Positions 26,935-39,895 are shown, counted from the stretch's first letter. The stretch is DNA of 64,000 nt from Acuticoccus sediminis (GCF_003258595.1 NZ_QHHQ01000003.1:496001-560000), one strand, 5' to 3'. A program made the numbers and translations. Notes: generated by a model not told the origin, from the sequence alone.

Positions 26935-27143
26935 GGCGAGATCATGCTGCTCCAGCCAGAACCGGGCGCGAAGGCCTGGAACGAATAGTTCCGGTCCAGC
27001 GCGACCGGCGCCTCGCGGATGGCGGCCTTGGCGCCGGCGAGGTCGTCCGGCTTCAGCAGCCGCACGAATTCGATCCGAGCAGCAAGATCTTGCGGGTCGG
27101 CCTCCATCCGCGCTCTCGCGATGTCGAGGTCAGACCTCGTCAT
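26935..27143 (-). other. Out-of-frame N-terminal segment of the TPR-glycosyltransferase
   Basis: The frame beginning at the ATG at 27143 reads as the start of a TPR protein (DIARARMEADPQDLAARIEF, then LAGAKAAIREAPVALDRNYS) and loses sense near 26970. There the -1 frame takes over with ARFWLEQHDLAMAAEAL. Inserting one C in the GCCTTCGCGCCCGG run (coding strand) would restore a continuous QAFRARFWLEQ reading. I therefore regard this as the true N-terminus of the downstream gene, separated by a 1-nt deletion. Confidence 0.6.
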
Positions 27144-27779
27144 TCGACATCACCGCATCACACTCGAGAATTCAGCCCCCAAGTTTCAACATCATAGTAT
27201 AAGTAAAACGACTGCAATACTCGCAAGTTGCAATGGCCTACTGATCGCGCCCCGCCTTGCCGCCCGATCGAGCCTGACGCGATGCCGCCTTTTTCAGGTT
27301 CGAGCGGTTCAGCGTGAACAGTGGCGCCCGGCATAGACTTGCCGACATGCTGACGGACTGAGCGCGTTCGAAAAGTCCGGACCCGAACTCCCGTTGCGCC
27401 GGCCGGGTGCGACGGCCGATGCGTCATGGCGGCAAAATGGCCCCACCGCCTCGACCGGCATCAGGCCCCCACCGGGCTTGTTCGGGCATCGGCCGGGCCT
27501 GTTCACGCCCGCCCGGAGCGGCATCGACGCCTCGTTTGCCGCGATCGAGAACGGGATGGGGCAATCGCGGAGATTGTTGGAACGCTAATGGTTGAGAGAG
27601 TGTCGAGCGCTCGATCAGGCGGCGATCAAAGTCGCAGTGAGAGGATTGGGTTTTCGAAAGTAGGGTATCCGCCCCTATAATACGTAAGACGTTATGGGGA
27701 TGGGTGACGCTGGCGGTTGGATGACATGATGACGGCGCGAACGAACGTCGATCGGCAACGCTGACCTGAGGAGCAATCC
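27144..27779. other. Intergenic region, AT-rich next to the glycosyltransferase start
   Basis: The stretch 27144-27240 is AT-rich and probably carries the promoter of the TPR-glycosyltransferase gene. The remainder is a mosaic of short frames without ribosome-binding sites. I see no gene, insertion sequence or long repeat here. A GAGGAGC just before 27780 belongs to the next small gene. Confidence 0.45.
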
Positions 27780-28013
27780 GTGAATCGAAATACCCTGCTC
27801 CCGGCAGACACACCGCTGCGCCGCGCCGACGACGATAGCCTCGGAGAGCGTGGCCTGATGGCGGACGGCCCTCCCGCGGTCGCGGACACGATGCACGTCG
27901 GTATGGCCAAGCCCGGCGTGTTCCGGACGTGGGTGAGGTACCTGAGCCTGTTTGCAGCAGGAACCGCGATGTGGGCGGTCCTGATCGCCGGCGCCCTGTG
28001 GGTGTTCGGATAG
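27780..28013 (+). CDS. Small single-pass membrane protein, unknown function
   Basis: A 77-residue product starting at a GTG with GAGGAG seven bases upstream. Residues 1-48 are hydrophilic. Residues about 52-76 form one strongly hydrophobic helix (YLSLFAAGTAMWAVLIAGAL) ending at the C-terminus with VFG, after a positively charged RTWVR, so the N-terminus should face the cytoplasm. No family is recognised. The good ribosome-binding site and clean helix make it likely to be real, but nothing indicates its role. Confidence 0.55.
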   Translation: MNRNTLLPADTPLRRADDDSLGERGLMADGPPAVADTMHVGMAKPGVFRTWVRYLSLFAAGTAMWAVLIAGALWVFG

Positions 28014-28304
28014 GCAACGGCTGAGCGCCTGCGTCCGACATCCCCGGCGGCCAATTGAAGGCGCCCGCTCGACACATGGGAGCCTACGCGCCGCGCCAAT
28101 GAAGGAGCAGACGCGCGGCGGCGTCGGACGCTGCCGGTTCCCCGTGATGACCGAGGAAACGCTGGAAACCATCTGCCGACATCGCCACGGCGAATTGCAG
28201 GAGCCGGTCCGCCACGCACTCGGGCGCAGGGCCCGCGCAGGCTGAAACCGTCCCCGAAGCCGTACCCCGGTGTCGTATTCCGCCAGCTATGTCATGGAGA
28301 ATGC
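28014..28304. other. Gap between small membrane protein gene and tRNA-Pro
   Basis: No annotated-type gene is obvious. On the minus strand, from about 28290 down to a TAG at 28084, one frame reads natural-looking protein (for example DRLLQFAVAMSADGFQRFLG) but has no ATG; a GTG inside it would give about 45 residues. It may be a small gene or a remnant next to the tRNA. Confidence 0.3.
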
Positions 28305-28381
28305 TGGTCGGAGTGGCAGGATTTGAACCTGCGACCCCCTCGTCCCGAACGAGGTGCGCTACCAGGCTGCGCTACACTCCG
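28305..28381 (-). tRNA. tRNA-Pro (anticodon CGG)
   Basis: A complete 77-base cloverleaf is visible on the minus strand. The acceptor stem pairs CGGAGTG with CACTCCG, and the anticodon stem CCTCG/CGAGG encloses the loop TTCGGGA, giving anticodon CGG. The T-arm contains GGTTCAAATCC, and a CCA end is encoded. It reads CCG proline codons, which are abundant in this genome. Confidence 0.96.
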
Positions 28382-28417
28382 TAAGCCAACGCCACATAGC
28401 GGTGATTGGCGTTCAGC

Positions 28418-28837
28418 TCAAGCCTCGGCGAGCGTTATTTTCAACGCTTGTGCACCGTGCCAGAGGCACTGTGTTCCGAGCTCGTGGAGCTTCTCTAGCT
28501 GAGAAGTGATCGTAAGGAAATGGTTGCCGGCCAATTGTCCCATTTTTGAAGCAAAATGGACGCCGCCGTACGCGAGGAGGATCTCCGTCTCCGAGATTCC
28601 GCCCGGGTACAGGATCATCTGGCCGGGCGCCGGGTAGCTCGTGTGGTTCTCGTAGGTCACGCCGAAGTCCCGCTCGCCGAGCGGCACCCACACTCCCTCG
28701 CCGCTCCAGCGCACGTGCACGAAGTGGCTCTCGAACGGCAGCGCCGCCTTGATGGCCGCGCACGTCCGGGGGGCCTTCGCCTCCTCCAGAACCGCGTCGA
28801 ACACGAACGGACCCGCCTCGACCTTCACCTTCGTCAT
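28418..28837 (-). CDS. DUF3830 family protein
   Basis: A 139-residue cytoplasmic protein fitting DUF3830, small beta-rich proteins with a cyclophilin-like fold. Visible blocks are FDAVLEEAKAPRTCAAIKAA, a bulky HFVHVRWSGEGVWVP, and YPAPGQMILYPGGISETEIL. The ATG at 28837 has GAGGTCGAG upstream; a second ATG at 28963 would add a low-complexity Ala/Pro segment and seems less likely. DUF3830 genes are often found near peptide transporters and M20 or CocE hydrolases, which this window also has about 20 kb away. Function unknown. Confidence 0.75.
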   Translation of the reverse strand: MTKVKVEAGPFVFDAVLEEAKAPRTCAAIKAALPFESHFVHVRWSGEGVWVPLGERDFGVTYENHTSYPAPGQMILYPGGISETEILLAYGGVHFASKMGQLAGNHFLTITSQLEKLHELGTQCLWHGAQALKITLAEA

Positions 28838-29335
28838 CTCGACCTCGCATGCCTCGTGCGCCGGCGCCGGACGCGCCGCCGGCCTCTCCGCGTCACCGGG
28901 CGCCCCGCCGGCGCCCGTCCCGACGCACCCCGCATTCAATCCGTCGAAAAGGTCAATGGCCATAGCGCCCTCGCGGCGGACCTGTTGATGGCTGGCGGAG
29001 CGGGCCGAGCCTTCGAGGCGTGTCGAATCGCGGTCCACCCCCGTTCCTGCGGGCCGAGGCAAGCGGCGAAGCGCTCGTTTGTTGATAACTCGCAGAAGAG
29101 TTCGGAACGGGTGTGCATCGGGACGCATTTTTGCCGACCTTAAGAGGGCGCGCCGCGGCACCTTCCGGCCCTCCGGGGATGTCTCGCCGCCCTCCACAGC
29201 GCCATCGGCACGCCCCATCCACAGGGGCCGCAAAGCCCCCGGCGACTGCACCTTTGTTTACGGCCTGTTCCGCTGGTGCTAATTTACTTTTCAGCAAGGA
29301 GTCACCCGCCATTTAGTTGTCAGTCAGGGGCTCGC

Positions 29336-29351
29336 ACACCATATGTGGTGT
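29336..29351. promoter_or_regulatory. NrdR-box-like palindrome upstream of nrdJ
   Basis: ACACCATATGTGGTGT fits the NrdR box consensus acaCwAtATaTwGtgt at nearly every position, with perfect CACACCA/TGGTGTG arms. It lies 135 bases before the nrdJ start. NrdR represses ribonucleotide reductase operons. NrdR usually uses two boxes; I see only one clear copy. Confidence 0.6.
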
Positions 29352-29485
29352 GTGGGGATGGTTCTGGAAGCCGGGGATAACCGCGTTCGTCCACAGGTGA
29401 GGACGCCGCCGCCTCTAGCCTCCGTTCCACCCTCCGGAGCACCTTCCAAGCCCGACAGCGGGCCCAGTTTGGTGAAGGACGAACG

Positions 29486-33217
<3,732 letters not shown>

Positions 33218-33274
33218 GCCGGAACCGGCAATCCCCGGCGGACCCTTCAAAGGTCCGCACCTTCCGCGAACGCA

Positions 33275-33311
33275 AAAATGCCCGGCGGCCTCCTCGGCCG
33301 CCGGGCATTTT
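33275..33311. terminator. Bidirectional rho-independent terminator after nrdJ
   Basis: AAAATGCCCGGCGGCC and GGCCGCCGGGCATTTT are 16-base perfect arms around a TCCTC loop, with A/T tracts at both ends. It serves nrdJ and the convergent coiled-coil gene. Confidence 0.9.
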
Positions 33312-33381
33312 CATTGCCGGCCCCTCCGGAGCCAACCCGATCCGCCTGACCGGGCCGGCTCCACGGGTCGAGCGCCCGCGA

Positions 33382-34206
33382 TCAGCGCTCGGGGAAGACC
33401 GGGCGGCGCTCGGTCCGCGCCAGGGCCGCCTGTAACGCCTCGATATCGCGCTCCCGCGCATCGAGCCGCGCCTGCAGCCGCTCCACGCGGTCGCGCATCG
33501 GGCCACCGTCCTCGCGGCGGTCGCGGATCCGCTGCATGATCGCCTCGAACCGCGCGATCTCGGATTCCCGCTGGGTCAGCGTCTCGCGCGTTTCGGCGAG
33601 CATGCCCTCCAGCGTGCCGACCCGATCGTTGCGGGCGGAGATGCGGCTCTGCAGCTCATGGAGCTGATCGGCCCGCTCCCGCGCCAGGTTTCGTGCATCG
33701 TCCCGCTCGGCGGTGCGCTCCGCCAGGGTCGCGGCGAGACCATCGCTGCGATCGCGCAGCGTCTTCGCCTCCTGCTGCAGGACACCGACGCGGTCACGCA
33801 GACGCTCCGCCGCCTGACGGTCCGCGTCGGCCTGATGAAGCGCACGCCCGCGCTCGGCCTCCGCCGCCGACAACGCGGCCTCGAGGCGCTCGATATGCTC
33901 GCGCTGGGTGCGGAACCGGTCGCGCACCTCGGGCCGGCCGGGACGGTTGTCCAGCCGCGCTTCGAGGCGGCGGATCTCGGTCGCCTGCGCCTGACGCTCG
34001 GCGCGAAGCTGCTCGTTCTGCCGCTTCAGCCGGTCGAGCTCACGCTCCATCTCCTGCCACCGGCCGCCCCAGGATGGACCGCCGTTCTGGGCGATCTGGA
34101 TCGGCCGCGCCTCGGCCCCTGACCAGTTCCGCGTATCGGCCTGGGCGGCGGTGATCGGCATGGCGATCAGCGCGGCAACTGCTGCATAGGTCCATCGGCG
34201 CATCAT
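33382..34206 (-). CDS. Periplasmic coiled-coil protein, unknown function
   Basis: A 274-residue protein with a signal peptide cleaved near TAAQADTRN. After a short linker, nearly the whole chain from residue 50 to 265 is Arg/Glu/Ala-rich heptad repeat (EMERELDRLKRQNEQLRAER and onward), predicting one long or two antiparallel coiled coils. The high Arg-Glu content resembles exported stalk or tethering proteins, but no family is identified. It is convergent with nrdJ and upstream of nothing obviously related. Two start codons (34206 and 34203) are adjacent. Confidence 0.7.
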   Translation of the reverse strand: MMRRWTYAAVAALIAMPITAAQADTRNWSGAEARPIQIAQNGGPSWGGRWQEMERELDRLKRQNEQLRAERQAQATEIRRLEARLDNRPGRPEVRDRFRTQREHIERLEAALSAAEAERGRALHQADADRQAAERLRDRVGVLQQEAKTLRDRSDGLAATLAERTAERDDARNLARERADQLHELQSRISARNDRVGTLEGMLAETRETLTQRESEIARFEAIMQRIRDRREDGGPMRDRVERLQARLDARERDIEALQAALARTERRPVFPER

Positions 34207-34281
34207 GTTTCTCCCCGTTTGTGGCTCCCACTATCAACGGGTGCGACTGAATGGCGTTCGAATGGTCCCTTTAGCTGACGT

Positions 34282-35592
34282 TCATGCAATGGGTTCGCCG
34301 TCCCCCCGCCGTTCCCGGTGGCGCAGCCGCGTCGGAAACGGCGCGACCGTCACCTGTTCGGCGTCCGCGCCCTCCATGGCGCCGATCCGCCGCCCGTACC
34401 GGCGCGCCAGCGGCGAGGCGCTGACACCGTGGGCGAGGATGCTCATGAGCACCGTGAGGTAGGCCACCGTGACGATATCGCCCAGTCCCGGCAGCGCCGG
34501 ATACCCCTCGCTGATGATCAGCACATAGAGGATCGACGCGAGGCCGCGCGGCCCGAACCACCCGATGAAGAGCACCGTGACGGGCACCAGCCTCGTCCCG
34601 ATGAGGCTGATCGCCACCGGCACCATCCGGATCACGGTCAGCGACAGCGCGGCGTAGAGGACGTGCGCGGCGGTGAGATGGCCGAGCGCCGTCGGCAGCA
34701 GGACCGCGCCGAAAATGAGGAAGACCACGAGGTTGAGGAGCTGACCCTCCGTCTCGCCGAAGTCCTCCACCGCGTCGAGCAGCGTGCGCGAGCGCGTACC
34801 GACCACCATGCCGGCGACGAACGCGGCGATGAAGCCGTTGCCGCCGATCACCTCGGCCGTCCCGAACGCGAGCACCGCGAGACAGAGCACGGAGATCTGC
34901 ACGAAGACGCGGTTCATGTCGCCGCGCCGCACCGCCCACTCCACGCATGCCGAGCCGACGGCGCCGATCACCACGCCCGCGAGCGGCCCGAGGGCGATCT
35001 GAGCGGCCACGAAGAATGCCCACGAGGCCACACCGCGCGTCGCCTCCTCCTCGGCGGCGAGCGACAGGACGATGAGGAGGATCGGGAAGGCGAGCCCGTC
35101 GTTCAGTCCGCTCTCGACATTGAGCGCCTGGCGCACGCGCACGGGGATGACGGGGTTGCTGACCACCGCCTGCCCGAGCGCCGCATCCGTCGGTGACAGG
35201 ATCACCCCGAGGATCGCCGCCGGCCAGATCCCGAGGTCCGGAAACAGCACCATCGCGGCGGCGGTGCCTGCCACCATCGTCAGCGGCAGGCCGATCCCCA
35301 GCAGCCGCAGCGGCACGTCGTGCTGGGCGCCAAGGCGCGAGACGTCGATCCGCGCCGCGTCCGTGAAGAGGACGAGGACCAGCGTGATCTCCGCCAGGCC
35401 GTGCATGAAGCCGCCCTGGACGGAGAGGCGCACCACGTCGAGCATCGCCGCGCCGGTGACGAGGCCGAAGGCGGTGAACACCATCGGTCCCGTCAGGCTC
35501 CCCCGCTCGCCCCATTGCGAGAAGAGGCCGTAGAGGAACACCCCGAGGGCGACGATCAGGAGGTCGGGGATTTCCAAAACCCGCGTCCGCAT
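34282..35592 (-). CDS. CPA1-type sodium/proton antiporter
   Basis: A 436-residue inner-membrane antiporter with about eleven to twelve hydrophobic helices covering residues 8-405. The Na_H_Exchanger landmarks are LSPTDAALGQAVVSN in helix V and ESGLNDGLAFPILL, which contains the ion-translocating acidic residue. A short Arg-rich cytoplasmic tail follows (RRYGRRIGAMEG). Family members exchange sodium or potassium for protons and contribute to pH and salt tolerance. It is transcribed alone. Confidence 0.9.
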   Translation of the reverse strand: MRTRVLEIPDLLIVALGVFLYGLFSQWGERGSLTGPMVFTAFGLVTGAAMLDVVRLSVQGGFMHGLAEITLVLVLFTDAARIDVSRLGAQHDVPLRLLGIGLPLTMVAGTAAAMVLFPDLGIWPAAILGVILSPTDAALGQAVVSNPVIPVRVRQALNVESGLNDGLAFPILLIVLSLAAEEEATRGVASWAFFVAAQIALGPLAGVVIGAVGSACVEWAVRRGDMNRVFVQISVLCLAVLAFGTAEVIGGNGFIAAFVAGMVVGTRSRTLLDAVEDFGETEGQLLNLVVFLIFGAVLLPTALGHLTAAHVLYAALSLTVIRMVPVAISLIGTRLVPVTVLFIGWFGPRGLASILYVLIISEGYPALPGLGDIVTVAYLTVLMSILAHGVSASPLARRYGRRIGAMEGADAEQVTVAPFPTRLRHRERRGDGEPIA

Positions 35593-35693
35593 CTTGGCCC
35601 GGACCGGCCGGGCGAGGTTCGCCCTTACGCTAGCGGCCCGCCCGCCAGGTGGACAAGGCCGACAAGCCGCCCGGCGCCCGGGAGACGCCCACG

Positions 35694-35716
35694 AAAAAGG
35701 GCGGCCGGAGCCGCCC
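35694..35716 (-). terminator. Rho-independent terminator of aspS
   Basis: On the minus strand, GGGCGGC-TCCG-GCCGCCC followed by TTTTT lies about 40 bases beyond the aspS stop codon. This is a canonical hairpin plus U-tract. Confidence 0.9.
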
Positions 35717-35755
35717 CTCGATCGTCCCGTGCCGCGCGCCCGGGGCGCCCGCCGG

Positions 35756-37561
35756 TCAGTTCGGCAGGTTGAGGCGGATGTGCAGCTCGCGGAGCTGCGC
35801 CGGCGTCACCTCGGACGGGGCGCCCATCATCAGGTCCTCGGCCCGCTGGTTCATCGGGAACAGCGTCACGTCGCGCAGGTTCTCACGGCCGCACAGCAGC
35901 ATGACGATGCGGTCGATGCCCGGCGCGATGCCGCCGTGCGGAGGCGCGCCGTACTGCAGCGCCGAGAGCATGCCGCCGAACTTGTCGTGCAGCACCTGCT
36001 CGTCGTAGCCGGCGATGGCGAACGCCTTCTTCATGATCTCCGGCTTGTGGTTCCGGATCGCACCCGACGACAGCTCGATGCCGTTGCACACGATGTCGTA
36101 CTGGAACGCGTCGATCGTGAGCGGGTCCTTGGTCTCCAGCGCCTCGAGGCCGCCCTGCGGCATCGAGAACGGGTTGTGGGAGAAGTCGACCTTCTTGTTG
36201 TCCTCGTCCCACTCGAACATCGGGAAGTCGACGATCCAGCAGAACGCGAACTGGTCCTCGTTCATGAACGTGCCGCCCGAGAGCTCCTGCAGGTCGCGGC
36301 CGACCTTGAGGCGCGCCTGACCGGCGAACTGGACGAACTGGTCCGGCTTGCCGGCGACGAAGAACACCGCGTCGCCTTCCTTCAGGCCGAGCTGCTTGCG
36401 CATCGACTCGGTGCGCTCCGGCCCGATGTTCTTCGCGATGGGGCCGGCGGCCTCCGTCTCGCCGCCGCCCTCGGGGATACGCCAGAAGATGTAGCCGAGG
36501 CCCTTCTGCCCCTCCGACTGCGCCCAGGAGTTCATCCGGTCGCAGAAGGAGCGCGAGCCGCCACCCGGCGCGGGGATCGCCCACACCCGCACCTTCGGGT
36601 CCGACGCGATCATGCCGGCGAAGACCTTGAAGCCCGAGCCGTCGAAGTGCTCGGTGACGTCGGCCATCTCGATCGGGTTGCGGAGGTCCGGCTTGTCCGA
36701 GCCGTACTTCGCCATCGAGTCCTTGTACTTGATGCGCGGGAAGGTCGGCGTGACCGGCTTGCCCTCGGCGAACTCCTCGAACAGGCCGCGCAGCACCGGC
36801 TCCACCGCCTGGAACACGTCCTCCTGCTCGACGAAGCTCATCTCCACGTCGAGCTGGTAGAACTCGCCCGGCGAGCGGTCGGCGCGCGCGTCCTCGTCAC
36901 GGAAGCACGGCGCGATCTGGAAGTACCGGTCGAAGCCGGCGATCATGCAGAGCTGCTTGAACTGCTGCGGTGCCTGCGGCAGCGCGTAGAACTTGCCCGG
37001 GTGCAGGCGCGACGGCACGAGAAAGTCGCGCGCCCCTTCCGGCGAGGAAGCCGTCAGGATCGGCGTCTGGAACTCGGTGAAGCCCTGCTCCACCATCCGC
37101 CGGCGGATCGACGAGATGATCCTGGAACGCTTCACGATATCGTTGTGGATCGTCTCGCGGCGCAGGTCCAGGAAGCGGTACTTGAGGCGGATCTCCTCCG
37201 GATAGTCCGGCTCGCCGAAGATCGGCAGCGGCAGCTCGGGCGCGGTCGAGAGAACCTCGATGTCGCGCGCGAACACCTCGACCTCGCCGGTCGGCAGCTT
37301 CGCGTTCACGAGGTCGGCGGCGCGCTGCTTCACCTCGCCGTCGATCTTGATCACCCACTCGGCGCGAACGGTCTCGCCGGTCTTGAAGGCGGACGAATCC
37401 GGGTCGATCACCACCTGGGTGATGCCGTAGTGGTCGCGCAGGTCGATGAAGATGATGCCGCCGTGGTCGCGCACACGGTGCACCCAACCGGACAGGCGCA
37501 CATTCGAGCCGGCATCACCGGCGCGAAGGTCGGCGCACGTGTGGGAGCGATAGCGGTGCAT
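35756..37561 (-). CDS. aspS: Aspartate-tRNA ligase (class II)
   Basis: A 601-residue class II synthetase charging tRNA-Asp. Domain order is an OB-fold anticodon-binding domain ([20 protein letters not shown], residues 20-40), the catalytic core with motif 2 [19 protein letters not shown], a bacterial-type GAD insertion around residues 300-420, and motif 3 [16 protein letters not shown] at the C-terminus. The ATG at 37561 ([13 protein letters not shown]) matches the family's usual start; longer frames overlap a spacer. It is a single gene with its own terminator. Whether it is discriminating or non-discriminating for tRNA-Asn is not decided here. Confidence 0.96.
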   Translation of the reverse strand: MHRYRSHTCADLRAGDAGSNVRLSGWVHRVRDHGGIIFIDLRDHYGITQVVIDPDSSAFKTGETVRAEWVIKIDGEVKQRAADLVNAKLPTGEVEVFARDIEVLSTAPELPLPIFGEPDYPEEIRLKYRFLDLRRETIHNDIVKRSRIISSIRRRMVEQGFTEFQTPILTASSPEGARDFLVPSRLHPGKFYALPQAPQQFKQLCMIAGFDRYFQIAPCFRDEDARADRSPGEFYQLDVEMSFVEQEDVFQAVEPVLRGLFEEFAEGKPVTPTFPRIKYKDSMAKYGSDKPDLRNPIEMADVTEHFDGSGFKVFAGMIASDPKVRVWAIPAPGGGSRSFCDRMNSWAQSEGQKGLGYIFWRIPEGGGETEAAGPIAKNIGPERTESMRKQLGLKEGDAVFFVAGKPDQFVQFAGQARLKVGRDLQELSGGTFMNEDQFAFCWIVDFPMFEWDEDNKKVDFSHNPFSMPQGGLEALETKDPLTIDAFQYDIVCNGIELSSGAIRNHKPEIMKKAFAIAGYDEQVLHDKFGGMLSALQYGAPPHGGIAPGIDRIVMLLCGRENLRDVTLFPMNQRAEDLMMGAPSEVTPAQLRELHIRLNLPN

Positions 37562-37899
37562 GATGGGGCCTTTTGCAGGATCTGTATGGCCCGGCATTTC
37601 CGGGGTTGCAGCCCGCCTGTCAACCCGCCGGATCGAGACGCACCCCCTCGCACCCGCCTCTTGCAAGGCTCGCCGGGTCCTCGCGGCGTTGCCGCCCGGG
37701 CGTCCGCGCTCCTGTCGAGCGCACGCGGAACCGGTCGCGCGCGGGAGCCTGGGAACGGAGCGCCCGCGCGGCCTCTCCCGATCGGCCGTGATAGTCCCCG
37801 GCCACTCGCCGCCGCGGCCGGCGTCCGCGCGCCGCCCCCTGCACGTTCGCGCCCGACGCGATAGTCTCAAGCGGCGGGAATCGGTGCGAGGAGTGTCAG
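37562..37899. other. Divergent spacer between aspS and the 2'-5' ligase-like gene
   Basis: A GC-rich stretch with no gene of natural composition. It should contain two divergent promoters, but I cannot point to clear -10/-35 elements. No repeats are seen. Confidence 0.4.
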
Positions 37900-38415
37900 A
37901 TGGAAACCGATAGGGCGCCGATCATCGTCACCCTGCAGTTCGACGAGCCCGCCGCCACCTTCTTCGAGACGCAGCGCCGCACGTACTTTCCCGCCGCGAT
38001 CAACCGCGTCCCGGCGCACCTCACCCTGTTCCACGCCCTCCCCGGCGCCGAGGAGGACCCGGTGATGCGCGCCATCGGCACGGTCGCGGCGCGTCCCCGC
38101 TTCCCCGTCGCGGTCGAAGGGCTCCTGTCGCTCGGGCGCGGCGTCGCCTACCGCCTCTCCTCCGCGCCGCTCGTCGCGCTCCGGAGCGATCTCGCGAAGC
38201 GCTTCGACCCGTGGCTGACCCGGCAGGACCGCGAGGCCTTCCGCCCCCATGTCACGGTGCAGAACAAGGTGACCCCCGAGACGGCCCGCGCGACGCGTGC
38301 CGAGCTGGAACGCACCTTCACGCCCTTCACGGCGACCGCAGAGGGTCTGCAGCTCTGGCACTATCGCGGCGGTCCGTGGGCGCCGCTCGCCGCCGTCGCC
38401 TTCGGGCGGCGCTGA
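37900..38415 (+). CDS. 2'-5' RNA ligase family protein (LigT/2H phosphoesterase)
   Basis: A 171-residue protein of the 2H phosphoesterase superfamily. The two catalytic H-x-T/S-x motifs are HLTL at residues 40-43 and HVTV at 117-120, each in its expected strand context. Family members hydrolyse or ligate 2',3'-cyclic phosphodiester ends of RNA, or cleave cyclic nucleotides. It is divergent from aspS; a role in tRNA end processing is conceivable but not shown. Confidence 0.85.
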   Translation: METDRAPIIVTLQFDEPAATFFETQRRTYFPAAINRVPAHLTLFHALPGAEEDPVMRAIGTVAARPRFPVAVEGLLSLGRGVAYRLSSAPLVALRSDLAKRFDPWLTRQDREAFRPHVTVQNKVTPETARATRAELERTFTPFTATAEGLQLWHYRGGPWAPLAAVAFGRR

Positions 38416-38424
38416 GTTATCCTG

Positions 38425-38925
38425 TCAGTCGTCGCGCGACGCGTCGGCCACGATGTCGGCGAAGATTTCGTCGAGGCTCGCGGCCAGTTCCTCGAGCTCG
38501 CCGCCGCCGTCGGCCATGTACGGCGCGAACACCGTCGTCGGGGTGGCGTAGGCGAGCGTCGCCGTTCCGTCCGGCTCCTCCATCACCATGATGCGGATCG
38601 GCGCCTCGATCATCGCCGCCGGCACGAGTTCGATGATCGACACCGCATAGTCGTTCCGGAACACGCCCACGACGCGGTTGCCCGGGATCGTCGCGCCCCG
38701 CTGGGCCGCCACCTCCGTCGGCCCCGCCTCCGTGACGACCGCCATCTTGTTGGCCTTCACGGCCTCCTTGAGGTCGTTGAGAAGCGTCGCGTAGTCCTTG
38801 TCGGTCTCGACCACGTACCACCCGTCGGGCGAGCCGAGCACGCTGTCCGCCGTCGCCGGCGCCGTCAGCGGCGCCAACGCCGCGATACCCAGACATCCCG
38901 CCAATACAATGGTTTGGAACTTCAT
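38425..38925 (-). CDS. DUF302 domain protein with signal peptide
   Basis: A 166-residue secreted protein. The signal peptide ends near APATADSV, then comes a DUF302-like alpha/beta domain containing DYATLLNDLKEAVKANKMAVV, VFRNDYAVSIIEL and AYATPTTVFAPY. The start at 38925 gives a normal leader; upstream extension is low quality. Function unknown; DUF302 proteins may act as small periplasmic sensors or scavengers. It is convergent with the 2'-5' ligase-like gene, nine bases away. Confidence 0.8.
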   Translation of the reverse strand: MKFQTIVLAGCLGIAALAPLTAPATADSVLGSPDGWYVVETDKDYATLLNDLKEAVKANKMAVVTEAGPTEVAAQRGATIPGNRVVGVFRNDYAVSIIELVPAAMIEAPIRIMVMEEPDGTATLAYATPTTVFAPYMADGGGELEELAASLDEIFADIVADASRDD

Positions 38926-39131
38926 CGCCAACCTCCTGCGGAACGAGGACCCCGGTCCTCGGTGGCCCGGATTGTGGCCCGGCGCGGCGACCGGCCGAAA
39001 TGCACAGTTGCGCGAGGGCGGAGAATGGTCTGAATAGTTGACATGGCACGCATTGCCGCTGGACCCCCAACGCACCATGTCGCGGGGAACCACCGCCGCT
39101 GCAGACCGGACGGCGGCGCGAAGAGGGACAC

Positions 39132-39833
39132 ATGACCAAACCCATCGATCTATACTACTGGCCGACCCCGAACGGCTACAAAGTCTCGATCTACCTCGAA
39201 GAGGTCGGCGCCCCCTACAACACCATCTACGTCAACATCGGCGCCGGCGACCAGTTCAAGCCGGACTTCCTCGCCATCTCGCCGAACAACCGGATGCCCG
39301 CGATCGTCGACCACGACGGCCCCGGCGGCAAGGAGATCTCGGTCTTCGAGTCCGGTGCGATCCTTCTCTACCTTGGGCGCAAGTTCGGCCAGTTCTATCC
39401 CACCGACGACGAGCGCAAGCGCGTCGAGGTCGAGGAGTGGCTCATGTGGCAGATGGGCGGGTTCGGCCCGATGCTCGGCCAGAACCACCACTTCAACGTC
39501 TACGCCCCCGAAGACCTGCCCTACGCCAAGAAGCGCTATACGGACGAGACGCACCGCCTCTACGGCGTGCTCAACAAGCGTCTCCAGGGCCGCGAGTTCA
39601 TCGCCGGCGACTACTCCATCGCCGACATGGCCTGCGTCGGCTGGGCCAACGGCTGGGAGCGCCAGCAGATGGACATCGAGGAGTTCCCGAACGTGAAGCG
39701 CTGGCTCGCCGCCGTGAAGGCCCGCCCGGCCGTGCAGCGAGGGATGGCACTCGGCCAGGAGGCCCGCGCCAACTGGAATCTCGCCAGCGACAAGAACGCC
39801 CAGTCGGTCCTGTTCGGCCAGCGCGCACAGTAG
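39132..39833 (+). CDS. Glutathione S-transferase family protein (YfcG/Ure2p-like)
   Basis: A 233-residue cytoplasmic GST. The N-terminal thioredoxin-like half carries PTPNGYKVSIYLEE, where the conserved TPNG-K context of nu-class/YfcG members replaces the usual Ser/Cys. NRMPAIVDHDG provides the cis-Pro glutathione contact and ESGAILLYLG the gamma-glutamyl site. The C-terminal helical half includes FIAGDYSIADMA. Such enzymes often have disulfide-bond reductase or peroxidase activity. It is transcribed alone. Confidence 0.9.
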   Translation: MTKPIDLYYWPTPNGYKVSIYLEEVGAPYNTIYVNIGAGDQFKPDFLAISPNNRMPAIVDHDGPGGKEISVFESGAILLYLGRKFGQFYPTDDERKRVEVEEWLMWQMGGFGPMLGQNHHFNVYAPEDLPYAKKRYTDETHRLYGVLNKRLQGREFIAGDYSIADMACVGWANGWERQQMDIEEFPNVKRWLAAVKARPAVQRGMALGQEARANWNLASDKNAQSVLFGQRAQ

Positions 39834-39870
39834 GCGCCACCGGGAGGCCGGCGGAGGCCGCTCCCTCGGC

Positions 39871-39895
39871 CGCGAGGGGGACGCTCCCCCTCGCG
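39871..39895. terminator. Perfect hairpin between GST and MaoC genes
   Basis: CGCGAGGGGG and CCCCCTCGCG pair over ten bases around ACGCT in the gap between two convergent genes. There is no clear T-run, so its strength is uncertain. Confidence 0.45.

Noticed and set aside
26935-27143. Programmed -1 ribosomal frameshifting in the TPR-glycosyltransferase
   Set aside because: No slippery heptamer or strong downstream stem-loop at the junction; a base deletion or sequencing error is simpler.
28838-29485. A cobalamin riboswitch before nrdJ
   Set aside because: I do not see the B12-box or the characteristic multi-stem structure; the NrdR-like palindrome explains regulation better.
35594-37864. 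A 756-codon plus-strand frame opposite aspS
   Set aside because: Same antisense artefact: the product has the Arg/Val/Leu/Asp composition of shadow frames and overlaps the well-supported aspS completely.
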